The notes below the pieces were generated by a model. The model was given only the letters and a program-made list of their open reading frames with translations. It was not told the origin of the DNA and made no database searches. From Longimicrobiales bacterium (GTDB lineage: Bacteria > Gemmatimonadota > Gemmatimonadetes > Longimicrobiales > Gaopeijiaceae), in contig OX639991.1 in assembly GCA_951828585.1 (NCBI GenBank), forward strand, positions 2,698,576 to 2,762,575: DNA of 64,000 bases, read 5' to 3'. A program made the translations under genes and the position numbers. Positions 25,563-33,992 of this stretch are shown here, one piece after another (the stretch's first letter is position 1; every line of letters starts with the position of its first letter).

Positions 25563-26861
25563 GTGAAGAAGACAGGACTTGTGGTGGCGGTGGTGGCCGG
25601 AGTCGCGGGCCAGTTGGCCGCGCAGGACCGGCCGCTGAGCGCGGACTTCGAGGAGGTGTACAGGGTGGGGGGTGTGAATGCGCCGGAATGGGCGTTCTTC
25701 GAGGGCTTTGCACCGACGGGCTTCGACGGCGCGGGCAACCTGTATGTGCTGGACACCCAGGCCGGCCAGGTGGTGATGATCGACCCGGATGGGGGGCTGG
25801 TCCGCACGGTGGGCCGCAAGGGGGAAGGGCCCGGAGAGTTCAACCGCCCCGGACGAATCTGGGTCTGGCGCGACGGCAGCTTCGTCGTGCAGGACCTCGG
25901 ACACGGCGCCTACCAGATTTTCGGCGCAACCGGAGAACTCGAGCGGTTTGTCAGGATGGGTGAAGGAGGGCCCATGGCAATGATCAGCGGGATGAGAATC
26001 ATGGTGCGGCCGGATCCCGCGGGTGGCGCCCTGATCGCCCAGGGAATGCCGTCGTTCATGGGAGCGATGTCCGGTATTTTCGAACAGATCGCCAAATTGA
26101 CCGGCGAAAGCGCGGAGCTTCCCGAACCGGGCGTCGACGACCGCGGGCTCGAAAGACTCGATCTCACGGGAGATGTCGTGTCCACAACCCCCATGCTGCA
26201 GGCGTGGAGAGTTGCACGCGAGGACGCCCAGGAGCAATTGGACATCGAGGACCTGCAGGATATGTCATCGCTGGTTGGGACGATGGACGACATCCGGTAT
26301 TACGAGCCGCCCTTCCTTTGGGACGTGCTCCAGGACGGCTCGATCGCCTACTATGACTCAACCGCCTACGCGATCAAGATTATCGGGCCCGACGGGGCGG
26401 TTGTCGACGTGCTGCGGCGCCCGTTCTCCCCCGTGCCGGTCACCGACGTCATCCGCCAGGAAACAATCGACTGGGCCATGCGGCAATTCGAGGAAGCCGG
26501 TGAAAACCGGGAGACGGCCGCACTCTTCGACCCGGACAATCCCCTGGTGGGGGGAATGAGCGAGGCCCTCCGGAAGCAGGCAGCAGAGCGTGACTTCTAC
26601 CTCGAAGTCCCTGTTGTCACGGCGTTGAGGGCCACCTGGGACGGCGCCGTGTGGATTAAGCGGATTGGAGAGCAGCCGTGGGACGACAAGGGGCCTGTCG
26701 ATGTCTTCGGCGCGAACCGCGAGTACGTGGGAACCTTTGCGGCCGAGGACATCGAGATGCCGGTCGACTTCGGTCCCGACGGTCTGGTCGTGTACTGGGA
26801 GTTCGACGAGCTCGATGTGCCGACGATCGTGGTGAAGAGGCTGCCGGAGGAGGTGCGGTAG
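25563..26861 (+). CDS. Exported 6-bladed beta-propeller protein, paralogue 1
   Basis: This 432-residue exported protein starts at GTG 25563 after GGAGG. The signal peptide (TGLVVAVVAGVAGQLAAQ) precedes DRPLSADFEEVYRVGG. The repeats GFDGAGNLYVLDTQAGQVVMID and RTVGRKGEGPGEFNRP are NHL/6-bladed-propeller blades, and the typical GEGPGEF turn is present. The last ~70 residues (RATWDGAVWIKRIGEQPWD ... FDELDVPTIVVKRLPEEVR) are shared by all four genes of the array. The function is unknown; propellers of this type bind ligands or partners in the periplasm. It is the first of four tandem paralogues transcribed in one direction. Confidence 0.88.
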   Translation: MKKTGLVVAVVAGVAGQLAAQDRPLSADFEEVYRVGGVNAPEWAFFEGFAPTGFDGAGNLYVLDTQAGQVVMIDPDGGLVRTVGRKGEGPGEFNRPGRIWVWRDGSFVVQDLGHGAYQIFGATGELERFVRMGEGGPMAMISGMRIMVRPDPAGGALIAQGMPSFMGAMSGIFEQIAKLTGESAELPEPGVDDRGLERLDLTGDVVSTTPMLQAWRVAREDAQEQLDIEDLQDMSSLVGTMDDIRYYEPPFLWDVLQDGSIAYYDSTAYAIKIIGPDGAVVDVLRRPFSPVPVTDVIRQETIDWAMRQFEEAGENRETAALFDPDNPLVGGMSEALRKQAAERDFYLEVPVVTALRATWDGAVWIKRIGEQPWDDKGPVDVFGANREYVGTFAAEDIEMPVDFGPDGLVVYWEFDELDVPTIVVKRLPEEVR

Positions 26862-26995
26862 GGGTCGCGCGGGGCCCCGTACCGGAGATCCCTCCCCCTG
26901 GTGAAGCGGTAGTGCAGTCGATACGTAGGGACGGGGAGCGCAGGGGGCGCTCGCGGGGAAGCGAAACCAAACGTCAGCAATGGGAAGGTCAAACC

Positions 26996-28297
26996 ATGAG
27001 AAAATCGATCGCTTGCCTGATCGGTGCCGGGTTGGGGACAGCGCTTGCGGCCACGAGCCAGATATCGGCCCAGGACCGCCCGCTTTCCGGCGACCTGGCC
27101 GAGGTCTACCGCGCAGGCGGAATGAACGCGGCGGAGTGGGCCTTTTTCCAGGACTCCGCGCAGGCGGCGTTCGACGCGGCCGGCAACCTGTTCGTCCTGG
27201 ACAGGGCGGCCGGGCATGTCGTGGTGATCGACCCGCAGGGGCGGCTGGTGCGTACCTTCGGACGCATGGGACAGGGACCGGGCGAGTTCACCATGATGAT
27301 GGATCTTGTCGTCTGGCGGGACGGGCGCTCGGGCGTGTCCGACCTGGGCCACGCCGCGATCCAGGTCTTCACCCCGGAGGGAGGACTCGAACGGTTGGTG
27401 AAGATGGCCAGTGGCCAGGGCCCCGCAGCCATATTGACCGGAGCCAGAACCGGGTTGAAGGCCGACCCGCTGGGCAACGCGCTGATCGCCCCGGGACCGG
27501 CCGCGGCCCAGGGACGAATAGTGCAGATGATCGGCGGGGCCCTGGGGGAAGACATGGAAGTCCCGGACGCGGAGGTTGACGAGCGCGGACTCGAAAGGCT
27601 CGGCCTCGATGGAGATGTCGTTTCCGCAACTCCGATCCTGCAGGGATGGAGGGTGCCACGGGGAGAAGCCTCCGAATTGGGCGTGGACGACCTCGCGGAT
27701 CTCGCGGACTTGGTCGCCAGGCATCTGGAGCCCGGTTTCCACTGGGATCCGCTACCCGGCGGCGGCATCGCCTACTCCGACTCGTCGACCTACGCCGTCA
27801 AGATCGCCGGTCCCGAGGGTGAGGTGATCGACGTGCTGAGGCGGCCGTTGTCTCCCGAAGCGGTGACAGAGCGTATCCGCGAGGGCACCATCGACTATAG
27901 ATTACGCAAAACCAAGGAGGAATTCGAGAAGCTGTCCCGGAATCCGGAGTTGGCCGGACTATTGGAGGGAGCCGCGTCCATCACGCCGGACATGATGGAG
28001 ACCATGCGGGAGCAGGTCGAGAAGCAGGGTTTCTACCACGAAGTCCCGGTCGTCCGCGGCGTGCGCGCCACCTGGGACGGCACCCTGTGGATCCAGCGGC
28101 GTGGCGAGGAAGCGTGGGACGACGAGGGTCCGATCGATGTGTTCGGCGTGGATCGCGAGTACGTGGGAACCCTCGCAGCGGATGCCCCCGGGATGCCTGC
28201 GGCCTTCGGACCGGACGGCCTGGTCGCCTACTGGGAATTCGACGAGATGGACATGCCGACGATCATCGTGAAAAGGTTGCCGGTGGAGGTGCGGTAG
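26996..28297 (+). CDS. Exported 6-bladed beta-propeller protein, paralogue 2
   Basis: This 433-residue paralogue starts at ATG 26996 (MRKSIACLIGAGLGTALAAT) with a cut near ISAQ. It has the same design as its neighbours: QDRPLSGDLAEVYRAGGMNA, blades with AFDAAGNLFVLDRAAG and GRMGQGPGEF, a variable middle, and the shared tail (RATWDGTLWIQRRGEEAWD ... FDEMDMPTIIVKRLPVEVR). The gap from paralogue 1 is 134 bases and contains no other gene. The conserved ends and divergent middle suggest the middle sets the binding specificity. Confidence 0.88.
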   Translation: MRKSIACLIGAGLGTALAATSQISAQDRPLSGDLAEVYRAGGMNAAEWAFFQDSAQAAFDAAGNLFVLDRAAGHVVVIDPQGRLVRTFGRMGQGPGEFTMMMDLVVWRDGRSGVSDLGHAAIQVFTPEGGLERLVKMASGQGPAAILTGARTGLKADPLGNALIAPGPAAAQGRIVQMIGGALGEDMEVPDAEVDERGLERLGLDGDVVSATPILQGWRVPRGEASELGVDDLADLADLVARHLEPGFHWDPLPGGGIAYSDSSTYAVKIAGPEGEVIDVLRRPLSPEAVTERIREGTIDYRLRKTKEEFEKLSRNPELAGLLEGAASITPDMMETMREQVEKQGFYHEVPVVRGVRATWDGTLWIQRRGEEAWDDEGPIDVFGVDREYVGTLAADAPGMPAAFGPDGLVAYWEFDEMDMPTIIVKRLPVEVR

Positions 28298-28327
28298 GGG
28301 GGAAGCTGTCACCACGGAAAAACGAGG

Positions 28328-29399
28328 ATGAAGACAGTGAAGATGGTGGACGGATTGACGAGATTGCACGGTTACCCGCGCGCTCCGGTAGGGCCGCCGA
28401 TCCGGTTCACCATGCTCGCCTGCGCGGGGCTGATTGCCTGGGCCCTGACCGGGAGCGAGGCCAACGCACAGGACCGGCCGTTGGTCGCCGATTTGGAAGA
28501 GGTCTACCGCGCGGGCGGACTGAGCGCGCCCGAATGGGCACAGTTCGTCAACCCCACGCGGATGGGATTCGACGCCGCCGGCAACCTCTACGTCCTCGAC
28601 CCTGCAACATCTCGGGTGGTGGTGGTCGGCCCCAGCGGTGACCTGGTGAGGACCGTCGGGCGCGAGGGGGAGGGGCCGGGAGAATTCCAGATCCCGAGCG
28701 ATCTGGTGGTCTGGCGCGATGGGCGCTTTGGTGTGGTCGACATGGGGCACGCTGCGTACCAGCTCTTCGGCCCGGATGGCAGTGATCTGGGACGTTTTGC
28801 CCGATGGCACCATCGCCCATGTCGACTCGACCGCCTATGAGATCACACTGGTGGGCTCTGACGGGCGGACGAGAGGAGTCATGCAACGCCCGCTGTCTCC
28901 GGAGCGGGTTATCGCGAGAATCCGCACGGCATTGATCATGCACGAACGCGAGGAAATGGAAGAAGAGCTCAAGAAACAGAGCGAGAGAATGGGTGACCAA
29001 TTCGCCGCGCTGTTCACCGACGAGGTGTTGGACGAGCTACGGGCAGAGCTCGAGAACCAGGAGTTCTACCCCGAAGTCCCCGTCCTGCGCGGGCTGCGCG
29101 CCACCTGGGACGGCTCTCTCTGGGTTCAGCGGCGCGGTAAGGATCCGTGGGACGCCAAAGGCCCCATCGATGTCCTCGGACCGGACGGGGAGTACCGTGG
29201 CACCTTCGCGCCGGGCGAACCCGGCATGCCCCTGGCCTTCGGACCCGACGGCCAGGTCGCGTTCGTGGAGCACGACAAGATGGATGTGGCTACGATAGTT
29301 GTGAAGAGGCTGCCGGTGGAGGTTCGGTGGGGATCTCGCCACACCGGGACACCCGGCAGGAGAAACAAAGGGGGATTCGAGCCATGCGGACCGCGCTGA
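28328..29399 (+). pseudogene. 6-bladed beta-propeller paralogue 3, decayed
   Basis: The N-terminal third reads normally from ATG 28328 (signal region MLACAGLIAWALTGSEANA, QDRPLVADLEEVYRAGG, GFDAAGNLYVLDPATS, GREGEGPGEF, AAYQLFGPDG). At about 28783 the sequence jumps, in another frame, to VIWDVLPDGTIAHVDSTAYE, the part that follows ~105 residues later in the paralogues. The frame then continues to the shared tail (KMDVATIVVKRLPVEVR). The usual TAG stop is TGG at 29328-29330, so the frame runs on to 29399 into the next gene's start. Internal deletion, frameshift and stop loss together mark a pseudogene. Confidence 0.85.
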
Positions 29400-30673
29400 T
29401 GCTCGTCGTGTGGGTCGGCCTGGGCGCAACCGACTCCGAGGCCACCGCCCAGGACCGCCCCCTGGCCGGCGAATTCGAAGAAGTCTACCGAGTGGGCGGG
29501 CTGAATGCGCCCACCTGGGCCCAATTCAGCGACCGCTGGTTCGGCCGGGCCTTGCCCATGGGCTTCGACGCGGCGGGCAATCTCCATGTCCTGGACCCGG
29601 AAGCGTCGCAGCTTGTGGTCATCGGCAGCCGGGGTGACCTGGTGCGCATAGTCGGACGCAAGGGAGAGGGACCCGGCGAGTTCATCCGGGCGATCGAATT
29701 GGGTGTCTGGCGCGACGGACGTTTCGTGGTGATGGACGTGGGGCACCAGGCTTTCCAGATCTTTGGCCCGGACGGCGGACTCGATGATTTCGTCAAGACG
29801 GGCCGGGAACCGATCATGACAAGGTTTCTTGCGACCAGGGCCGATCCACGGGAAGATGCCATGATCGTCCAGGGGCCGCCGCCAAACCCGGCACGATGGG
29901 CCATCGCGGAGTCCCTGACGGGGGCGAAGCCGGAAGACAGGGCCGACGACCGCGGGCTGGAACAGCTGAATCTGCGCGGAGACGTCATGACCGTCGAGCC
30001 TGTGCTGCGGGCGTGGCGCATACCGCGGGATGAAGACGAATGGCCCGGACCCGAGGACCTGAAGGATGCGAGTCCCTCGGATCTCGCCCGGATGGCGTCG
30101 GAAATCGAGGGCATGAGGAGGTTCCTCGATCCGGAACTGCTCTGGGATATCCTGCCCGACGGCACCATCGCCTACTCCGACTCCTCGGCGTACGCCATCA
30201 AGCTTGCCCGGGCAGGCGGCCCGGTGATCGATGTCCTCAGGCGCCCGCTCCCTGCCGAACCCGTAACTCCGCGCATACGCTCCGCGGTGATCGCGGAGCA
30301 AGTCCGGATCGAGCAGGAGTATATTGCGGAACACGCCTCCTTGGCGGGGGACACGCCGCTTCGCGAAATGTTCAACGAGAGTCGCCGACAAATCGAGAGC
30401 GGGAAGTTCTTCGCAGAGGTCCCCGTCGTGCGGGGCGTGCGCGCCACCTGGGACGGCGGACTGTGGATTCAGCGACGCGGTGAAGAACCGTGGGACAACG
30501 AGGGCCCCATCGATGTATTTGGCGCCGATCGCCAGTACGTAGGGACCCTTCCGGCGGGCTCCGTGGAGATGCCCGCCACGTTCGGGCCCGATGGTCTTGT
30601 CGTCTTCTGGGAATTGGACGAGTTGGACGTGCCGACGATTGTGGTCAGGAGGCTGTCGGAGGAGGTACGGTAG
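29384..30673 (+). CDS. Exported 6-bladed beta-propeller protein, paralogue 4
   Basis: This 429-residue paralogue starts at ATG 29384 (MRTALMLVVWVGLGATDSEA) with a cut near ATAQ, inside the read-through end of decayed paralogue 3. It keeps the array design: QDRPLAGEFEEVYRVGGLNA, GFDAAGNLHVLDPEASQ, GRKGEGPGEF, ELLWDILPDGTIAYSDSS, and the tail RATWDGGLWIQRRGEEPWD ... ELDELDVPTIVVRRLSEEVR. An insertion with a tryptophan-containing loop (SDRWFGRALPMGF) is specific to this copy. It is intact by all visible criteria and ends the array. Confidence 0.88.
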   Translation: MRTALMLVVWVGLGATDSEATAQDRPLAGEFEEVYRVGGLNAPTWAQFSDRWFGRALPMGFDAAGNLHVLDPEASQLVVIGSRGDLVRIVGRKGEGPGEFIRAIELGVWRDGRFVVMDVGHQAFQIFGPDGGLDDFVKTGREPIMTRFLATRADPREDAMIVQGPPPNPARWAIAESLTGAKPEDRADDRGLEQLNLRGDVMTVEPVLRAWRIPRDEDEWPGPEDLKDASPSDLARMASEIEGMRRFLDPELLWDILPDGTIAYSDSSAYAIKLARAGGPVIDVLRRPLPAEPVTPRIRSAVIAEQVRIEQEYIAEHASLAGDTPLREMFNESRRQIESGKFFAEVPVVRGVRATWDGGLWIQRRGEEPWDNEGPIDVFGADRQYVGTLPAGSVEMPATFGPDGLVVFWELDELDVPTIVVRRLSEEVR

Positions 30674-30740
30674 GGCGGACGCGAACGCCGGTCGGTCAGC
30701 TCCAGTTCAGCATGGACCCGTCACCGTTCGGGGGCTGTCC

Positions 30741-31766
30741 TCAACCCCGCAGCCGCCGCCCGAGAGCGGTCAGCCGATACCGCTGATTCGCCGCGCTCGG
30801 AGCACCGGGGCGGGTCATCTCGATGTAGCCGCCGCGGAGGGCCGGAAGCAGATAGCGCTGGCGTAGCGACTTGCGGTCTCGCAGCCCGAGCGCGGCCTGG
30901 ATCTGCCGCCGCGACATTGCGCCCTGAAGCACGGACAGGAGGCGGCCGACCTGAGGGGTTACCTGGGGGGTTACCTGGGGGGTCTGGAGCGCGGCCAGGA
31001 TGGCGTCCAGCATGAATTCGACGAACTTCGTGCTCTCGCCCTGGGCCGAGCTCTCCCGGATGGCGCGGTAGTAGTCACCCTGGCTCGCGTGAATCAGGCT
31101 TTCCACCGGGACGGCCGCAAAGAGTGGGTTCCAGCGGGTCAGAATCAGTGTCTGCCACAACCGTCCCATCCGCCCGTTGCCGTCTTCAAAGGGGTGGATG
31201 AACTCGAATTCGTAGTGGAAGACCGAACTCGCGACCAGCGGATGCTCTTCGGTGCCGCCCAGCCACTCGAGAAGGCCGGCCATCAAGCCCGGAACCCGGC
31301 GCGCGGGAGGGCCGATGTGCTGTACTTCATCATCGCCCATCACAACGACTCGCGATGTCCGGTAGCGTCCGGGAGCGTCGAGGAGGGCCCGCATGAGGAT
31401 CTCGTGAGCCCGCAGCAGGTGGGATTCGTTCGTGGGGTCCCATTCCTGATAGCGGTCGTACGCTTCGATGGCGTTGCGCGCCTCCTGGATGTCCCGAAGC
31501 GGCCCAACCACGGGCTCGCCGTCCAGGATCGTGCTGATCTGGTTCTCGGACAGCCGGTTTCCTTCGATCGCGAGGGATCCGCGAATGCTGCGTATGCGAT
31601 TGATGCGCCGCAGCCGCAGATCCTGCGCGACGGCCTCGGCCTCGGCCCGGCCGATGGCTTCGCCGATCTCCTCGGCGCGCGCGAGGATGCGCGAAGTGAT
31701 TGAGTACGGGGGTCTCTGCGAGGTCATTTCCAGATGGTGGAGCGGGACCGGAAAGCCATCAGACAT
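30741..31766 (-). CDS. Fic/DOC family protein with inhibitory helix
   Basis: Fic enzymes transfer AMP or related groups to hydroxyl side chains of target proteins. From ATG 31766 the protein has 341 residues. The inhibitory motif SLAIEGN (residues 64-70, pattern S/T-xxx-E-G/N) precedes the catalytic core HPFEDGNGRMGR (191-202, HxFx(D/E)GNGRxxR). It is therefore a class II, self-inhibited Fic. A TPQVTPQVTPQV linker leads to a winged-helix-like C terminus (MSRRQIQAALGLRDRKSLRQR in two pieces). A -10 box ends six bases before this ATG, so translation is probably leaderless; GTG/ATG codons further up (31793) lie inside the promoter. It is divergent from the zinc-ribbon gene triplet. Confidence 0.93.
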   Translation of the reverse strand: MSDGFPVPLHHLEMTSQRPPYSITSRILARAEEIGEAIGRAEAEAVAQDLRLRRINRIRSIRGSLAIEGNRLSENQISTILDGEPVVGPLRDIQEARNAIEAYDRYQEWDPTNESHLLRAHEILMRALLDAPGRYRTSRVVVMGDDEVQHIGPPARRVPGLMAGLLEWLGGTEEHPLVASSVFHYEFEFIHPFEDGNGRMGRLWQTLILTRWNPLFAAVPVESLIHASQGDYYRAIRESSAQGESTKFVEFMLDAILAALQTPQVTPQVTPQVGRLLSVLQGAMSRRQIQAALGLRDRKSLRQRYLLPALRGGYIEMTRPGAPSAANQRYRLTALGRRLRG

Positions 31767-31782
31767 TACGAAATGTAATGTT
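31766..31782. repeat. Left inverted AT-rich repeat of the zinc-ribbon block
   Basis: TTACGAAATGTAATGTT here is the reverse complement, at 16 of 17 positions, of 35148-35164 on the far side of the three-gene block. It also forms a palindrome CATTAC-N5-GTAATG and overlaps the -10 region and start codon of the Fic gene, so it may serve as the Fic autoregulatory operator. Confidence 0.55.
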
Positions 31783-31800
31783 TGCTTTACCAACAGTCAA
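31772..31800 (-). promoter_or_regulatory. Promoter of the Fic gene
   Basis: On the minus strand TTGACT (31795-31800) and TACATT (31772-31777) are separated by 17 bases, a near-consensus sigma70-type promoter. The expected start point coincides with ATG 31766, which implies a leaderless mRNA. Confidence 0.6.
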
Positions 31801-31814
31801 CTGTCGATTACACT
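31786..31814 (+). promoter_or_regulatory. Divergent promoter of the zinc-ribbon triplet
   Basis: TTTACC (31786-31791), a 17-base spacer and TACACT (31809-31814) form a plausible plus-strand promoter about 90 bases before GTG 31905. It overlaps the Fic promoter's -35 box. Between them lies the inverted repeat ACAGT-CA-ACTGT (31794-31805 region), a candidate site for a regulator acting on both genes. Confidence 0.5.
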
Positions 31815-31904
31815 ATGGGCCCGGGAGCGGGAGGTGAGCGGCGGAGTGGCGCTGGTCGTAGTTTGTCATGGTGTGGTGAAGCCCTCCAACCGACAAGAAT
31901 TGCC

Positions 31905-32921
31905 GTGTACACGACCTGTATGTTCTGCAAGAAGCCCCTCGGCGCCAACGAGGTGGTGGAGAGCTTCCCGGTGGGGCGCCGCCTCGCGTTCGACGCCGCC
32001 AGGGGCCGACTCTGGGTCGTGTGCACGAAATGCCGGCGGTGGAACCTGACGCCCCTCGAAGAACGCTGGGAGGCGGTGGAAGACTGCGAGCGCCTGTTCC
32101 GCGAAACACGGATGAGCGCGTCCACCGAGAACATCGGGATCGCGCGCCACAAGGAGGGGCTGGACCTGGTCCGCATCGGAGAGCCGCCGCGCGGGGAGTT
32201 TGCGGCCTGGCGCTACGGGGGTCAGTTCAGGAGGCGGTATCGCAACTATGGACTCAGTATCGTGGGTACGGTGGGGTTCACCATCGGCCTCAACTCGCTG
32301 CCGATCGCCATACCCGCCGGGCTCGCTCTGACCGCTTTGTGGGGCACCATCGCCTGGAGTCGCCTGCGAACCATAGCCAAGGTCCGGGTGGGTAGCGATG
32401 GTTCCGACGCTGGCCCAGTCGCACCCCAGGATGTCGCGAAGTTCAGGATCAGCGCCGTTCGTTCGATCCGGCTTCTCCCCGCCGACCGCGGATCAGGCTT
32501 CGGAATTGAGGTGCGCAAGGGCAGGCGCAAGGCGCGGTTCCTGGGACAGGACGCCCGCCGCGTCGCCAGTGCGCTCGTTCCCAGGCTGAACGAGCGAGGC
32601 GGTTCACGGCGCACGGTCCGGCACGCCGTGCAGGAGATCGAGTCGGCCGGTCACCCCGACCGCTTTCTGCACGAGGTGGGCAAGCGGGACCACCACGGTA
32701 GGACCGGCGGCGGCCCGTATCTGAGCTACCTGCCTGTGCCTACCAGGCTCGCCCTCGAAATGGCGCTCCACGAGGAACAGGAGCGCCGGGCCCTGGAGGG
32801 CGAACTATGGATGCTGGAACAGGCGTGGAAGGAGGCGGAGGAGATCGCGGCCATCTCGGACAATCTTCTCCTTCCCGCTGGAACGGATGCCTTCTTCGAC
32901 CGGCACGGAGAGGACGGCTGA
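31905..32921 (+). CDS. Zinc-ribbon / membrane / coiled-coil protein, paralogue 1
   Basis: The family is not recognised. From GTG 31905 the protein has 338 residues. The N terminus carries two CxxC knuckles (C5-x2-C8 in TTCMFC and C40-x2-C43 in CTKC), an evident zinc ribbon, followed by RWNLTPLEERWEAVEDCERLF. A hydrophobic hairpin (LSIVGTVGFTIGLNSLPIAIPAGLALTAL in two strands) follows at about residues 125-155, then a variable domain, then a conserved amphipathic C terminus (PTRLALEMALHEEQERRALEG, AEEIAAISDNLLLP). The ends are conserved among three tandem copies and the middle is not. Cytosolic zinc and coiled-coil parts around a membrane anchor are inferred. It is divergent from Fic. Confidence 0.8.
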   Translation: MYTTCMFCKKPLGANEVVESFPVGRRLAFDAARGRLWVVCTKCRRWNLTPLEERWEAVEDCERLFRETRMSASTENIGIARHKEGLDLVRIGEPPRGEFAAWRYGGQFRRRYRNYGLSIVGTVGFTIGLNSLPIAIPAGLALTALWGTIAWSRLRTIAKVRVGSDGSDAGPVAPQDVAKFRISAVRSIRLLPADRGSGFGIEVRKGRRKARFLGQDARRVASALVPRLNERGGSRRTVRHAVQEIESAGHPDRFLHEVGKRDHHGRTGGGPYLSYLPVPTRLALEMALHEEQERRALEGELWMLEQAWKEAEEIAAISDNLLLPAGTDAFFDRHGEDG

Positions 32922-32927
32922 CCCACC

Positions 32928-33971
32928 TTGTACCGGACCTGCATGTTCTGCAAGCAGCCCCTCGGCACCAACGAGGTCGTGGAAGCCTTTCCCGTAGGCC
33001 GACGCCTCGCCTTCGACGCCGCCAAGGGCCGCCTCTGGGTGGTGTGCCGAAAATGCGAGCGCTGGAACCTGACCCCGCTCGAGGAGCGCTGGGAGGCGGT
33101 GGAGACCTGTGAAAGGCTCTTTCGCGGCACGCGCGTCCGAACATCATCCGAGAACATCGGGCTAGCGCGGCATGCGGAGGGGTTGGAGCTGGTGCGAATC
33201 GGCGAGCCGCTGCGCCCGGAGTTCGCCGCGTGGCGTTACGGGGACCAGTTCGGGCGGAGGCGGCGGCGCAAGATTGTGTATTCGACCGGTCTGGGGGCGG
33301 TGGCTGTTGGCGGCTGGGCTCTGGTGGGCTCGGTCGGGGGCCTCGTAGGCGCGGGAGGGGCCAGTGGTATCCTGATGTACGCCGACATGTGGATCCGCCA
33401 TCGTCGGTCGATACGCTTCCGGCCGTCCGATGGCCGGCTGCGTCGCATGAACCGGAAACTTGCCCTGGGCACTCGCATCAGACCTGCCGAAGACGATGTC
33501 GGCTTTGAGCTGAAGACTGGCACGAGCGTCCTCAATCCCCGCAAGCAGGAGTGGTTCACAGGTGACGATGCCCGGCGAGCGATGAACGCAATCCTGCCGA
33601 GCATCAACCAGGAGGGCGGCGATCCGAAAACCGTGCAGGCAGCCGTCACGAGAATCGGATCGCACGCAAGTCCGCGCCAGTTTGTAGACACATTGGTGGG
33701 GCTGCGGGCCTACACCCGCAAGGGCATCCCCGGCCACGTCTCCAGGATGCCAAAGCCCACCCGCCTCGCCCTGGAGATGGCACTGCACGAAGAGGACGAA
33801 CGCCGAGCGCTGGAAGGCGAGTTGTGGCGGTTGGAGCAGGCCTGGCGCGAGGCCGAGGAGATCGCCGCGATCGCGGACGATCTGCTGTTGCCGCAACGTG
33901 CCACGCAATTCATGGCCCGCAGCAGCAAGCCGAAGATCCGCGACGGTGAAGATTGTCCAGTCCGTGACTAG
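32928..33971 (+). CDS. Zinc-ribbon / membrane / coiled-coil protein, paralogue 2
   Basis: This is a 347-residue paralogue starting at TTG 32928, six bases after the stop of paralogue 1, in the same operon. C5-x2-C8 and C40-x2-C43 are kept. The N-terminal ~115 residues are almost identical to paralogue 3, even in DNA (compare 33041-33240 with 34106-34310). The hydrophobic hairpin is glycine-rich (LGAVAVGGWALVGSVGGLVGA). The middle (about residues 150-260) differs from both other copies, and the C terminus (KPTRLALEMALHEEDERRALE, LWRLEQAWREAEEIAAIADDL) is again conserved. The near-identity of the 5' third suggests recent duplication or gene conversion. Confidence 0.8.
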   Translation: MYRTCMFCKQPLGTNEVVEAFPVGRRLAFDAAKGRLWVVCRKCERWNLTPLEERWEAVETCERLFRGTRVRTSSENIGLARHAEGLELVRIGEPLRPEFAAWRYGDQFGRRRRRKIVYSTGLGAVAVGGWALVGSVGGLVGAGGASGILMYADMWIRHRRSIRFRPSDGRLRRMNRKLALGTRIRPAEDDVGFELKTGTSVLNPRKQEWFTGDDARRAMNAILPSINQEGGDPKTVQAAVTRIGSHASPRQFVDTLVGLRAYTRKGIPGHVSRMPKPTRLALEMALHEEDERRALEGELWRLEQAWREAEEIAAIADDLLLPQRATQFMARSSKPKIRDGEDCPVRD

Positions 33972-33992
33972 AGCCCAGGTTGAGGTTCAGCC

